Assembly (NCBI RefSeq): GCF_002285435.1
Contig: NZ_NSBT01000037.1
Location: 930,001-994,000, forward strand
DNA length: 64,000 nucleotides
Reading direction: 5' to 3'
From: Actibacterium ureilyticum
GTDB lineage: Bacteria > Pseudomonadota > Alphaproteobacteria > Rhodobacterales > Rhodobacteraceae
Below, piece after piece: positions 8,494 through 17,042 of this stretch. Position 1 is the first letter of the stretch. Every line of letters begins with the position of its first letter. The translations under genes and the position numbers were made by a program. The notes below the pieces were generated by a model. The model was not told the origin of the DNA. It made no database searches and saw only the letters and a list, made by a program, of their open reading frames with translations.

Positions 8494-9666
8494 ATGCCCG
8501 CACAGGATTTCACACCCGCCGAATACGAAACCCGCCTGTCCCGCACCCGCGCCGAGATGGCGCGCCGGGGGCTTTCCGTCCTGATACTGGCCGATCCGTC
8601 GAACATGGCCTGGCTGACCGGCTATGACGGGTGGAGCTTTTATGTCCCCCAGGCCGTCATCGTGCATGTGCGCGACGGCGTGTTGTGGTGGGGGCGAACA
8701 ATGGACATGCCGGGGGCCGCCCAGACCACATGGCTGTCTGATGACGACCTGTTCGACTGGCCCGAGGCGCATGTGCAGCACCCCGACCACCATCCGTTCG
8801 ACCATCTGGCCGAGAGCCTGCAATCGCGCGGCTGGACCGCCGGGATCGGGGTCGAGATGGACAATTACTATTATTCCGCCGCCGCGCACCGGGTGCTGGA
8901 ACGCGCGCTGGGGGCTGGCGCGTTGCAGGATGCGACCGGGCTGGTCAACTGGCAGCGCGCGGTGAAAAGCGGCGCCGAACTGGCGCTGATGCGCAAGGCC
9001 GGGCAACTGACCGCCGCCATGCATCGGGTGTTGCGCGAAACCGCCCGGCCCGGCCTGCCCAAGCACGAGCTGGTGGCGCGGGTTCAGGCCGCAGGGCTGA
9101 CCGGCGTGCCGGGGTTGGCCGGCGATTACCCGGCAATCGTACCCATCGCGCCATCGGCGCGCGAGGCCGCCGCAGCGCATCTGACCTGGAACGACAAGCC
9201 GATGCAGCCGGGCGAGGCGACCTATTTCGAGATCTCGGGTTGCTATCAACGCTATCACTGTCCGGTCAGCCGCACGCTGCACCTGGGCCCGCCCCCGGCC
9301 GAGATGAAGCGCGCCGAAGAGGCGGTTCTGCAAGCGGTCGCGGATGCGCTGGCCGCCGCCCGGCCCGGCGCAACCTGCGAGGCTGTGGCGGCCTGTGTCT
9401 ATGACGCGCTGGGGCGGGCGGGGTTCGAAAAGACCAGCCGCACCGGCTATTCCGTGGGCCTCAGCTATCCGCCCGACTGGGGCGAGCGCAGCATGAGCCT
9501 GCGGCCCGGCGATACGACGGAGCTGCAGGAAAACATGTGTTTTCACCTGATGCCCGGGCTTTGGACACCCGAATGGGGGCTGGCGATCACCGAAACCTTT
9601 GTGGTGACCCCCGATGGCGGCCAGCCGCTGACCGACATCCCGCGCGGGATTGCCGAAATCGGCTGA
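8494..9666 (+). CDS. M24 (pita-bread) hydrolase, DoeA/ectoine hydrolase-like
   Basis: A 390-aa M24-family metallo-hydrolase. It has an N-terminal creatinase-like domain (about 10-160) with MAWLTGYDGWSFYVPQ, and a C-terminal catalytic domain. It resembles ectoine hydrolase DoeA/EutD in GVEMDNYYYSAAA, ALVNWQRxVKS-like, DYPAIVPIAPS, HLTWNDKP, SRTGYxxGxSYPPDWGER and FHLMPGLW. Several classical aminopeptidase-P metal ligands are replaced, as also in DoeA. Ectoine hydrolase opens the ectoine ring to N-acetyl-diaminobutyrate. The rest of the ectoine-degradation operon is absent here, so the exact substrate is uncertain. Confidence 0.7.
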   Translation: MPAQDFTPAEYETRLSRTRAEMARRGLSVLILADPSNMAWLTGYDGWSFYVPQAVIVHVRDGVLWWGRTMDMPGAAQTTWLSDDDLFDWPEAHVQHPDHHPFDHLAESLQSRGWTAGIGVEMDNYYYSAAAHRVLERALGAGALQDATGLVNWQRAVKSGAELALMRKAGQLTAAMHRVLRETARPGLPKHELVARVQAAGLTGVPGLAGDYPAIVPIAPSAREAAAAHLTWNDKPMQPGEATYFEISGCYQRYHCPVSRTLHLGPPPAEMKRAEEAVLQAVADALAAARPGATCEAVAACVYDALGRAGFEKTSRTGYSVGLSYPPDWGERSMSLRPGDTTELQENMCFHLMPGLWTPEWGLAITETFVVTPDGGQPLTDIPRGIAEIG

Positions 9667-9679
9667 CCCCGCGCGCCCG

Positions 9680-9901
9680 TCACCACAGATCGTGCCGCCC
9701 CGCCGAGGTGGGCGGCACCGGGGGCAAGCCGATATCGCGCCGCAAATGATCGGACAGATCCTGCGGCGGCATGTGCCGCGCGCGGGGTTTCAGGACCACC
9801 GCGATCACCGCCCGCAGGGTCGCCCGCGCGCCGTAACGGGCGATCAGCCGTTCGACCGTATCGGACAGGGGAATTTCATCGTCCAGAAGATCAATATTCA
9901 T
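9680..9901 (-). CDS. Conserved-looking small hypothetical protein (73 aa)
   Basis: A 73-aa protein starting MNIDLLDDEIPLSDTVERLI and ending in a Pro/His-rich tail. The first 45 residues look helical; the middle, RATLRAVIAVVLKPRAR, is amphipathic and basic. The frame keeps good codon bias and lies antisense to nothing real. I do not recognise a family. It is convergent with the M24 gene, 13 bases between stops. Function unknown. Confidence 0.55.
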   Translation of the reverse strand: MNIDLLDDEIPLSDTVERLIARYGARATLRAVIAVVLKPRARHMPPQDLSDHLRRDIGLPPVPPTSAGRHDLW

Positions 9902-10015
9902 AGCGGGTCCCAGCCGGTGCTTACCGGCCCTTTCGAAATAGATTGGTCAAGACATCTGCGCAGACCCCGCAACCGGGTGCCCTGCGCTTACGCGTCCGAA
10001 GCTGTGAAGGGTTTG

Positions 10016-10038
10016 AAAAATCCAGCCGTCAGGCTGGA
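10016..10038 (-). terminator. Rho-independent terminator of a small transcription unit
   Basis: On the minus strand TCCAGCC-TGAC-GGCTGGA (10038-10021) is followed by five U residues (10020-10016). It sits 8 bases after the stop codon of the 25-aa ORF at 10046-10123, the only gene it can serve. Confidence 0.8.
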
Positions 10039-10045
10039 CGCCGGA

Positions 10046-10123
10046 TCAGCGCTGACGGCCTCGTCGTGCTGCGGCAACCGCTGCCACTGTGCAATAGCCG
10101 GGGCGCGAAATCATGTACGTCAT
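10046..10123 (-). CDS. Putative 25-aa small protein or dual-function small RNA
   Basis: An ORF too short for normal gene calling, encoding MTYMISRPGYCTVAAVAAAR plus RGRQR. Its ATG follows AAGGAGG, one of the strongest Shine-Dalgarno sequences in the window, at correct spacing. A Rho-independent terminator lies just beyond its stop codon. Upstream is an AT-rich patch (10161-10186) in otherwise GC-rich DNA that could hold the promoter. Together these define a transcript of perhaps 130-150 nt. The peptide is basic and cysteine-containing. It may act as a protein or mark an Hfq-type small RNA. I do not recognise the family. Confidence 0.5.
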   Translation of the reverse strand: MTYMISRPGYCTVAAVAAARRGRQR

Positions 10124-10165
10124 GTCAGTGCCTCCTTCTTGCATTGGCGGGATGCGTGCTCTTTA

Positions 10166-10186
10166 GCAATTTATGGGAAAAATTGC
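10166..10186. repeat. Inverted repeat in AT-rich intergenic patch
   Basis: GCAATTT (10166-10172) and AAATTGC (10180-10186) form a 7-bp perfect inverted repeat in the 384-base gap between the 73-aa gene and tadA. It lies where the promoter of the small unit at 10046-10123 should be, so it could be an operator. The remainder of this gap shows nothing else I can support. Confidence 0.4.
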
Positions 10187-10285
10187 CATGCATTTCTGCG
10201 GGCACCGCAGACCGGCACGCACCGCGCGCGGGAAACCGCCGGAATTTGAGTATTTTCGGAGCAATGAAACAGCCGGGTGGCGATC

Positions 10286-10738
10286 TTAGCGCAGCCGGTC
10301 GAAGAACGACCGGAGCAGGCTTTCGGCCGCGCGCGCGTCGATCCCGTCATAGACCTGTGGGACGTGGTGTGCCTGTGGGTGGTCGAAGACGCGCGGGCCG
10401 TGGGCCACGCCGCCCGATTTCGGATCGGCCGCGCCATAGTATAGCCGCGCGATGCGGGCCTGGCTGATCGCGGAGGCACACATCGGACACGGCTCCAGCG
10501 TCACATAGAGGTCATGTCCCGGCAGCCGTTCCGATCCGGCGGCGGCGCAGGCGGCGCGCAGGGCAAGGATCTCGGCATGGGCAGTGGGATCGTGCAGCTC
10601 GCGCGTGCGGTTGCCGGCGCGGGCGACGATGCTGCCATCCGGCGCCACGATCACGGCGCCCACCGGCACCTCGCCCCGGGTGGCGGCGGCGCGGGCCTCG
10701 TCCAAAGCGGCCTGCATATGGCTGGTGAAGGGGCTCAT
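10286..10738 (-). CDS. tadA: tRNA-specific adenosine deaminase
   Basis: A 150-aa zinc deaminase converting A34 to inosine in tRNAArg(ACG). The cytidine-deaminase fold signature is clear: His54-Ala-Glu56 in PTAHAEILAL, and Pro83-Cys84-x-x-Cys87 in LEPCPMCASA. The start at 10738 gives the standard TadA length. A longer frame to 11035 is only the antisense of rluB. Divergent from rluB with a 75-base gap. Confidence 0.92.
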   Translation of the reverse strand: MSPFTSHMQAALDEARAAATRGEVPVGAVIVAPDGSIVARAGNRTRELHDPTAHAEILALRAACAAAGSERLPGHDLYVTLEPCPMCASAISQARIARLYYGAADPKSGGVAHGPRVFDHPQAHHVPQVYDGIDARAAESLLRSFFDRLR

Positions 10739-10813
10739 GCCCCCTGATGCCCTGCCCCGCCCCGGCTGCGCAAGCCGCTTTCGCTTGGCCGCGGAAACCG
10801 ATAGGGATCGGCC

Positions 10814-11626
10814 ATGAGCACTGAAACACCCAAGGGCGACCGCATCGCCAAGGTTCTGGCGCGGGCCGGTATCGCCAGCCGGCGCGAGGCCGAGCGCATG
10901 ATCGAGGCCGGTCGCGTGACCGTGAACGGGCGCAAGATCGACAGCCCGGCGCTGAACGTGACGCCCGCCGACAAGATCACCGTCGACGGCAAGCCGCTGG
11001 CCGAACCCGAGCCGCCGCGGCTGTGGCTTTACCACAAGCCCACCGGGCTGGTGACCACGGCACGCGACGAAAAGGGGCGCGAGACCGTGTTCGACGCCCT
11101 GCCCGAGGGGATGCCGCGCGTGATGTCGGTGGGGCGGCTGGACCTGAATTCCGAAGGCCTGCTGCTCTTGACCAATGACGGCGAGATCAAGCGGCGGCTG
11201 GAGCTGCCGTCAACCGGCTGGCTCAGGCGGTACCGCGTGCGGGTCAAGGGCGCGCCCGAGGATGCGACGCTGGAGCCGCTGCGCCAGGGGCTGACCGTCG
11301 ATGGCGAGGCGTTCCAGCCGATGGAGGTCACGCTGGACCGGCAGCAGGGCGCGAATGCCTGGCTGACCGTCGCCCTGCGCGAGGGGCGCAACCGCGAGAT
11401 CCGCCGCGCGATGGAGGCCGTGGGCCTGACGGTGAACCGGCTGATTCGTGTCAGCTATGGCCCGTTCCAGCTGGGAAACCTGAAACCCGGCGAGGTCGAG
11501 GAGCTGCGCGCGCGCGTTCTGCGCGACCAGCTGGGCCTGGACAAGGAATTCAAGCCTGCGACAAGCCCGAAACGGGCGGTCAAACGCCCGGCGCGCAAGC
11601 GTGGGGGAAAACCGCCGCGTCAGTAA
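10814..11626 (+). CDS. rluB: 23S rRNA pseudouridine synthase, RluB family
   Basis: A 270-aa RNA-modifying enzyme of the RsuA/RluB group, probably making pseudouridine 2605 of 23S rRNA. It has an N-terminal S4 RNA-binding domain (RIAKVLARAGIASRREAERM, about 10-70). The catalytic domain carries GRLDLNSEGLLLLTNDG with catalytic Asp110. The EGRNREIRRAMEAVG segment is the family's third motif. The C-terminus is a lysine/arginine-rich tail. RluB rather than RluE/F is inferred from the S4 domain and length. Confidence 0.88.
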   Translation: MSTETPKGDRIAKVLARAGIASRREAERMIEAGRVTVNGRKIDSPALNVTPADKITVDGKPLAEPEPPRLWLYHKPTGLVTTARDEKGRETVFDALPEGMPRVMSVGRLDLNSEGLLLLTNDGEIKRRLELPSTGWLRRYRVRVKGAPEDATLEPLRQGLTVDGEAFQPMEVTLDRQQGANAWLTVALREGRNREIRRAMEAVGLTVNRLIRVSYGPFQLGNLKPGEVEELRARVLRDQLGLDKEFKPATSPKRAVKRPARKRGGKPPRQ

Positions 11627-11690
11627 CCTTGCCCCAGGGTCGGGAATATGGCTGGATGCCACGGGACCAACCGGGATGGAGAGGCGTTGA

Positions 11691-12572
11691 ATGGCCGACT
11701 TGCTGACGATCGAAAATCTGGGAAACCTGCTGATGCTGTGTTTCCTGCAGGCCGTGCTGGGCTTCGACAACCTGTTGTATATCAGCATTGAATCGCAACG
11801 CGCGCCGGTCGCGCAACAACGCGCGGTGCGGTTCTGGGGCATCATCATCGCCGTGGCGCTGCGGGTGGTGCTGCTGTTCGTGATGATCAACCTGATCGAA
11901 CGCCTGAGCGAACCGTTCTTCGTCATGAACTGGACCGGCATCCTGGAAGGCGGGGTGAATTTCGCCACGCTGGTCTTCGTGATCGGCGGGATTTTCATCA
12001 TCTATACGGCGGTCAAGGAAATCTCGCACATGTTGTCGGTCGAACACCTTGACCATGATGTGGAACATAAATCGGGCAAGTCCGCGGTTCAGGTGATCAT
12101 GCTTATCGTGTTCATGAACCTGATCTTCAGCTTCGATTCGATCCTGTCGGCGCTGGCCATCACCGATGTCTTCTTTGTTCTGGCCACCGCGATCCTGCTG
12201 TCGGGGGCGGCGATGCTGCTGTTGGCCGATCATGTGACCGCCTTTCTGGAAAAGAACCGCATGTACGAGGTTCTGGGCCTGTTCATCCTGCTGATTGTCG
12301 GCGTGGTTTTGCTGGGCGAGGCCGGGGTCGCGGCCGAACATGCGATGCATGCGGCCGCAGCCGAGGCCGCCCATGGTGCGGCCGATGCCGCACACGGTGC
12401 CGCCGAAGCCACGGATCTGAGCATCAGGGTCTTCGGCTATCCGCTTGTTCCGATGTCGAAAACCACGTTCTATTTCGCGGTGATCGTCCTGTTTGCGGTC
12501 GAGATCCTGCAATCGGGCTATGCCCGCAAGCTGGCCGCCGAACGCCACGCCGCGCAAAGCCGCAAGGTCTGA
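11691..12572 (+). CDS. TerC-family integral membrane protein
   Basis: A 293-aa protein with about eight transmembrane helices. Conserved acidic membrane residues are seen in AVLGFDNLLYISIES and MNLIFSFDSILSAL, the duplicated FDN/FDS motifs of TerC. A His/Ala-rich insert near residue 220-240 (repeats of AAAEAAHGAAD type) may bind metal. TerC proteins are linked to tellurite resistance and, in other bacteria, to manganese export to exoenzymes. Its position ahead of XpaC and TelA genes fits the known Ter-type membrane stress complex. GGAGAGG precedes the ATG. Confidence 0.88.
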   Translation: MADLLTIENLGNLLMLCFLQAVLGFDNLLYISIESQRAPVAQQRAVRFWGIIIAVALRVVLLFVMINLIERLSEPFFVMNWTGILEGGVNFATLVFVIGGIFIIYTAVKEISHMLSVEHLDHDVEHKSGKSAVQVIMLIVFMNLIFSFDSILSALAITDVFFVLATAILLSGAAMLLLADHVTAFLEKNRMYEVLGLFILLIVGVVLLGEAGVAAEHAMHAAAAEAAHGAADAAHGAAEATDLSIRVFGYPLVPMSKTTFYFAVIVLFAVEILQSGYARKLAAERHAAQSRKV

Positions 12573-12643
12573 GCGCCGCGCTTTCACCGAAACGCTGCAT
12601 CGCCTATAACGGGCGGTGTGGCACGTTCAGGGGGTGACCTTCC

Positions 12644-12730
12644 ATGTCGGAAACGGGACTGCAGAAAATGTCCTTTCTTCTGCTGGTGATGCTGATCTTC
12701 TATGTCTCGGCCAGCGCGGTGGCTGGCTGA
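12644..12730 (+). CDS. 28-aa small membrane protein overlapping the XpaC gene
   Basis: A short ORF, MSETGLQKMSFLLLVMLIFY plus VSASAVAG, with a single predicted transmembrane helix. Its stop overlaps the next start as TGATG, the arrangement of translationally coupled genes. A GGGGGTGACC segment upstream could serve as a weak ribosome-binding site. The frame also fits a short hydrophobic leader whose translation drives the XpaC-like gene. It is too short for standard callers; real but modest evidence. Confidence 0.5.
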   Translation: MSETGLQKMSFLLLVMLIFYVSASAVAG

Positions 12731-13623
12731 TGGCGCAGCGCTATGGCGGCAAATACAGCCCCCAGGGCGATCCGGCTGGCACGACGCCGCCGGGGCAGAA
12801 CCCCTATCACGGCAAGAAACGCACCCGGGTAGGCGCCAAGATCAACATGCTGTTCTTTGCGCCGCTGCCGCTGGCGATCAAGGCGTTTTCGGCGGAACCG
12901 GTGGTCATGGCGACCTATCTGGTGGCGTTCGGCACGCTGATCCTGGCGGCCTGGCTGACGCGCGAGGGGCTGATCGCGCAAGAGGCGTTTGAGGCGCGCA
13001 AGATCGCCCGCCGCCCCGCCCTGCCGCGCAAGATCCTGGGATCGGTGCTGACCGGCGCCGGGCTGGCGATTGCCGGGTTCGCGGGCCACGGGGTGGTCGA
13101 GGCTGCGATTTTCGCCGTGCTGGGCGCGGCGCTGCATTTCTTCACCTTCGGGCCGGACCCGCTGCGCGACAAGGGGATGGACGGTGTCGACACGTTCCAG
13201 CAGGACCGTGTCGCGCGCGTGGTGGACGAGGCCGAAGCGCATCTGAAAGCCATGTCCGACGCAATCCGCCGGGTACAGGACCGCCAGCTGGAAACGCGCG
13301 TGGACCGGTTCATGACGATCGCCCGCGACATGTGCCGCACGGTCGAGGATGACCCGCGCGACCTGACCGCTGCGCGCAAGTATCTGGGCGTCTATCTGCT
13401 GGGCGCGCGCGATGCGACGGTGAAATTCGCCGATCTTTACGCCCGCAACCGCGACCCCCGGGCGCGCGCCGATTACGAGGCACTGCTGGACGATCTGGAA
13501 CGCAATTTCACCGCCCGCACGCAGACCCTGCTGCTGGATGACAAGACCGACCTGGATGTCGAAATCGAAGTGCTGCGTGAAAGATTGCAGCGCGATGGCG
13601 TGCGCCTGGAACGCGCGCAGTAA
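12730..13623 (+). CDS. XpaC-family (5-bromo-4-chloroindolyl phosphate hydrolysis) membrane protein
   Basis: A 297-aa protein. Residues 1-35 are Gly/Pro-rich and cytoplasmic. Two pairs of hydrophobic helices lie between about 40 and 140. The rest is a charged helical domain with coiled-coil character ending LERAQ. The layout matches XpaC, the usual partner of TelA. Despite its historical name no catalytic motif is evident. TelA follows after 16 bases with a GGAGAG site. Function: probably part of a membrane-stress or toxic-anion tolerance complex. Confidence 0.78.
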   Translation: MAQRYGGKYSPQGDPAGTTPPGQNPYHGKKRTRVGAKINMLFFAPLPLAIKAFSAEPVVMATYLVAFGTLILAAWLTREGLIAQEAFEARKIARRPALPRKILGSVLTGAGLAIAGFAGHGVVEAAIFAVLGAALHFFTFGPDPLRDKGMDGVDTFQQDRVARVVDEAEAHLKAMSDAIRRVQDRQLETRVDRFMTIARDMCRTVEDDPRDLTAARKYLGVYLLGARDATVKFADLYARNRDPRARADYEALLDDLERNFTARTQTLLLDDKTDLDVEIEVLRERLQRDGVRLERAQ

Positions 13624-13639
13624 AATGGAGAGTTGAGAG

Positions 13640-14833
13640 ATGTCTGATACCGTTCGCGATAAGGCCAAGCAGGCCCTGGCCGAGGTCGAGGAGATCACCG
13701 CCGTGATCCTGCCCGAACCGGCGGGCGATGTGGTCCCCCTGGCGGCCGCCGAGGCCCCCGTCGCCGGCGAGATCCGCAAGCGCATGGACGAGATCGACAT
13801 GTCCAACACCCAGTCGATCATCGAATTCGGATCCTCCGCCCAGGCCGAGTTGCAGGAAATCAGCCAATCGATGCTGGCCGATGTCCGCAACAAGGATGTC
13901 GGCCCCGCCGGTGACAACCTGCGCGACATCGTCACCACCATCCGCGGCTTTTCGGTCAGCGAACTGGATGTGCGCCGCAAGCGCAGCTGGTGGGAACGGC
14001 TGCTGGGCCGCGCCGCGCCCTTCGCCAAGTTCGTCGCGCGTTACGAGAACGTGCAAAGCCAGATCGACAAGATCACCGACAACCTTCTGGGGCATGAGCA
14101 CAAGCTGCTGAAGGACATCAAGTCGCTGGACAAGCTCTATGAGAAGACGCTCGATTTCTATGACGAGCTGGCGCTTTACATTGCGGCGGGCGAGGAGAAG
14201 CTGGCCGAGCTGGACAACACCATCATCCCCGCCAAGGATGCCGAGGTTCAGGCCGCGCCCGAGGACCAGCAGGTCATCAAGGCGCAGGAGCTGCGCGATC
14301 TGCGCGCCGCGCGCGACGACCTGGAACGCCGGGTGCATGATCTGAAACTGACCCGCCAGGTGACGATGCAGTCGCTGCCGTCGATCCGGCTGGTACAGGA
14401 AAACGACAAATCGCTGGTGACCAAGATCAACTCGACCCTGGTCAACACCGTGCCGCTTTGGGAAACCCAGCTGGCGCAGGCGGTGACCATCCAGCGCTCG
14501 CGCGAGGCGGCCGAGGCCGTGCGCGAGGCGACCGACCTGACCAACGAGCTGCTGACCAGCAATGCCGAGAACCTGAAAGAGGCCAACAAGGTCGTCCGCC
14601 AGGAGATGGAGCGCGGCGTTTTCGATATCGAGGCCGTCAAGCACGCCAACGCCACCCTGATCGACACGATCGAGGAAAGCCTGGCCATCGCCGACGAGGG
14701 CAAGGCGCGCCGCGCCGCCGCCGAGGTCGAGTTGAAGAAGATGGAGGCCGAACTGCGCGATACGCTGGCCGCCGCCAAGTCACGGCGCGACGGTGTGGGC
14801 GATACCGCCGGCACCTCGGTTCCGCGCAGCTGA
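13640..14833 (+). CDS. Toxic anion resistance protein, TelA/KlaA family
   Basis: A 397-aa cytoplasmic, mostly helical coiled-coil protein of the TelA family, associated with tellurite and bacteriocin/antibiotic tolerance. Typical segments: IIEFGSSAQAELQEISQSML, KRSWWERLLGR, ENVQSQIDKITDNL, and the late LTNELLTSNAENLKEANK. Sequence and length are standard for the family. It follows the XpaC-like gene and precedes a DUF2927 lipoprotein by 16 bases. It acts with XpaC at the membrane; the molecular mechanism is not established. Confidence 0.9.
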   Translation: MSDTVRDKAKQALAEVEEITAVILPEPAGDVVPLAAAEAPVAGEIRKRMDEIDMSNTQSIIEFGSSAQAELQEISQSMLADVRNKDVGPAGDNLRDIVTTIRGFSVSELDVRRKRSWWERLLGRAAPFAKFVARYENVQSQIDKITDNLLGHEHKLLKDIKSLDKLYEKTLDFYDELALYIAAGEEKLAELDNTIIPAKDAEVQAAPEDQQVIKAQELRDLRAARDDLERRVHDLKLTRQVTMQSLPSIRLVQENDKSLVTKINSTLVNTVPLWETQLAQAVTIQRSREAAEAVREATDLTNELLTSNAENLKEANKVVRQEMERGVFDIEAVKHANATLIDTIEESLAIADEGKARRAAAEVELKKMEAELRDTLAAAKSRRDGVGDTAGTSVPRS

Positions 14834-14849
14834 CGCGCCGACGCGACGA

Positions 14850-15800
14850 ATGAAACGGATCCGCGCCGCCATAATCGGTTGTCTTGCCCTGATCGCGCTG
14901 GGGGCCTGCGAATTGCAGGACCCCGGCAGCGGCACGGTCCCGCCCCCGGCCGAACCGGCCAAGCCCGAACCCCCGACGCCACAGCCCCCGTCAAAGGCCA
15001 GCCAATCCATCGCGCGCCATTTCGCCAGGGTACAGGCGGACCTGGTCGCGCGCGGCTTGCTGCGCACCGATGGCGGCGGGCCGGACGTGCCCTTCGACGC
15101 CAAGATGCTGGCCGAGGATTTCGTCCGCATCGCGCTTTACGACGAATATGTCACCAATGGCGGGGTGCTGGTCGCGCGCGAAACCGAAAGCCGCCTGCGC
15201 CGCTGGAAGGACCCGATCGCCCTGGGCGTGGTCTTTGGCGATTCCGTGCCCGCCGCCAAGCGCGCCAAGGACAAGGCGATCATCGCCAGCTATGCCGCGC
15301 GGCTGCGCCGAGTGTCCGGGCACCCGATCTTCGTGGTCCCGCCCGAACACGCCAATTACCACCTGCTGATCCTGAACGAGGACGAACGCCGCGCCCTGGG
15401 CCCGCGCCTGCAGGATCTGGTGCCGGGGGTCGACGATACCGTCATTCGCACCATCACCCAGATGCCGCGCTCGACCTTCTGCCTGGTCTTCGCCTCGTCC
15501 GAGGGCGCCTCGCCCAACTACAAACAGGCGGTCGCGGTCATCCGGTCGGAACACCCCGACCTGCTGCGCAAATCCTGCATCCACGAGGAGCTGGCCCAGG
15601 GCATGGGCCTGGCCAACGACAGCCCGCAGGCACGGCCGTCGATCTTCAACGATGACGAGGAATTCGCACTGCTGACAACGCATGACGAACTTCTGCTGAA
15701 GATGCTCTACGATCCGCGCCTGCGCCCCGGCATGACCCCGGACGAGGCCCGCCCGATCGTTCAGGCGCTCAGCCGTCAATTGCTGGGCGGCGAAAGCTGA
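14850..15800 (+). CDS. DUF2927 lipoprotein
   Basis: A 316-aa lipoprotein. The signal MKRIRAAIIGCLALIALGAC ends in lipobox LGAC. A Pro-rich linker (PPPAEPAKPEPPTPQPP) tethers the domain. Then comes a DUF2927-like domain with SCIHEELAQGMGLANDSP, resembling the HExxQ/HExxH-like motif of a putative metallopeptidase, and late NDDEEFALLTTHDELLLKML. Family function unknown; the His-Glu pair suggests a zinc peptidase-like site. Co-directional with TelA and the SPFH gene. Confidence 0.78.
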   Translation: MKRIRAAIIGCLALIALGACELQDPGSGTVPPPAEPAKPEPPTPQPPSKASQSIARHFARVQADLVARGLLRTDGGGPDVPFDAKMLAEDFVRIALYDEYVTNGGVLVARETESRLRRWKDPIALGVVFGDSVPAAKRAKDKAIIASYAARLRRVSGHPIFVVPPEHANYHLLILNEDERRALGPRLQDLVPGVDDTVIRTITQMPRSTFCLVFASSEGASPNYKQAVAVIRSEHPDLLRKSCIHEELAQGMGLANDSPQARPSIFNDDEEFALLTTHDELLLKMLYDPRLRPGMTPDEARPIVQALSRQLLGGES

Positions 15801-15848
15801 CCGGCCCGAAACCGAACACACAGCAACCCGACATGCCGGGAGGTAACC

Positions 15849-16991
15849 ATGGGTATTTTCGATTTTCTGTCCGGTGAATTCATCGACGTCATCCACTGGG
15901 TCGACGACACGCGCGACACGATGGTCTGGCGCTTCGACCGCGAAGGGCACGAGATCAAATACGGTGCCAAGCTGACCGTCCGCGAGGGCCAGGCCGCCGT
16001 CTTCGTCCACGAGGGGCAGCTGGCCGATGTGTTCACGCCCGGGCTCTACATGCTCGAAACCAACAACATGCCGATCCTGACCACGCTTCAGCATTGGGAT
16101 CACGGGTTCAAATCGCCCTTCAAGTCAGAGATCTATTTCGTCAACACCACGCGGTTTGCCGATCTGAAATGGGGCACCAAGAACCCGATCATGCTGCGCG
16201 ATCCGGAATTCGGCCCCACCCGGCTGCGCGCCTATGGCACCTATACGGTCAAGGTGAGCGATCCCGCGCGCTTCCTAGTCGAAATCGTCGGCACCGACGG
16301 CGAATTCACCATGGACGAGATCAGCTATCAGATCCGCAACATCATCGTGCAGGAGTTTTCCCGCATCATCGCCTCTGCCGGTATCCCGGTGCTGGACATG
16401 GCCGCCAATACCGGCGCCCTGGGCAAGCTGGTTGCGACCCATATCGCGCCGGTGCTGGAACAATACGGGCTGACCATCCCCGAGCTTTACATCGAAAACA
16501 TCAGCCTGCCCCCCGCGGTCGAAGAGGCGCTGGACAAGCGCACCTCGTTGGGGATGGCGGGCGATCTGGGCCGCTTCACCGAATATTCCGCGGCCGAGGC
16601 GATGACATCGGCCGCCCGCAACACCGGCGGTGCGGGGGCCGGGATCGGCGCGGGCATCGGCATGGGGCTTGGCATGGGGCTGGCGCGCCAACTGCCGCAA
16701 TCGGGCCCTTGGGGCCCGGTCACCCCCGACCAGCCGCAATTGGCAAAGATGCCCACCGCGGCCCAACTGCCGCCCCCCGCCCCGGTCGAACATGTCTGGC
16801 ACATCGCCGAGGCCGGCCAGACCCGCGGCCCCTTCTCCAAGGCCGACCTGGGCCGCATGGCGCTGGACGGCAGCCTGACCCGCGACACCCATGTCTGGAC
16901 CCCGGGCCAGGACGGCTGGCAAACCGCCGACGAGGTCGCCGAGCTCGCGCAGCTCTTCACCATCCTGCCCCCACCGCCACCGGGGGCGTGA
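15849..16991 (+). CDS. SPFH-domain protein with C-terminal GYF_2 domain (YdjI/virion-core-like)
   Basis: A 380-aa protein. The N-terminal 250 residues form the SPFH/band-7-like domain of the YdjI group (MGIFDFLSGEFIDVIHWVDD, then WGTKNPIMLRDPEFG). A Gly-rich hinge (about 260-285) follows, then a Pro-rich linker. A GYF_2 domain comes last, about 315-375 (VWHIAEAGQTRGPFSKADL, then WTPGQDGW). SPFH-GYF proteins recruit partners to membranes and typically pair with zinc-ribbon proteins like the next gene. GGAGG precedes the start. Role inferred: scaffold of the TerC/TelA stress system. Confidence 0.85.
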   Translation: MGIFDFLSGEFIDVIHWVDDTRDTMVWRFDREGHEIKYGAKLTVREGQAAVFVHEGQLADVFTPGLYMLETNNMPILTTLQHWDHGFKSPFKSEIYFVNTTRFADLKWGTKNPIMLRDPEFGPTRLRAYGTYTVKVSDPARFLVEIVGTDGEFTMDEISYQIRNIIVQEFSRIIASAGIPVLDMAANTGALGKLVATHIAPVLEQYGLTIPELYIENISLPPAVEEALDKRTSLGMAGDLGRFTEYSAAEAMTSAARNTGGAGAGIGAGIGMGLGMGLARQLPQSGPWGPVTPDQPQLAKMPTAAQLPPPAPVEHVWHIAEAGQTRGPFSKADLGRMALDGSLTRDTHVWTPGQDGWQTADEVAELAQLFTILPPPPPGA

Positions 16992-17042
16992 TATACCGCT
17001 TCTTCTTGGCCGAAATACTCCCGCCGGAGGCATGAAATCAAA

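Noticed and set aside
10021-10186. tRNA gene in the 9902-10285 gap
   Set aside because: Hairpins are present but no cloverleaf or conserved T-loop (GTTCGAA-type) sequence; the structure is better read as a terminator.
12615-12630. TGGCACG at 12620 as a sigma-54 promoter of the XpaC gene
   Set aside because: No GC dinucleotide at the required -12 spacing.
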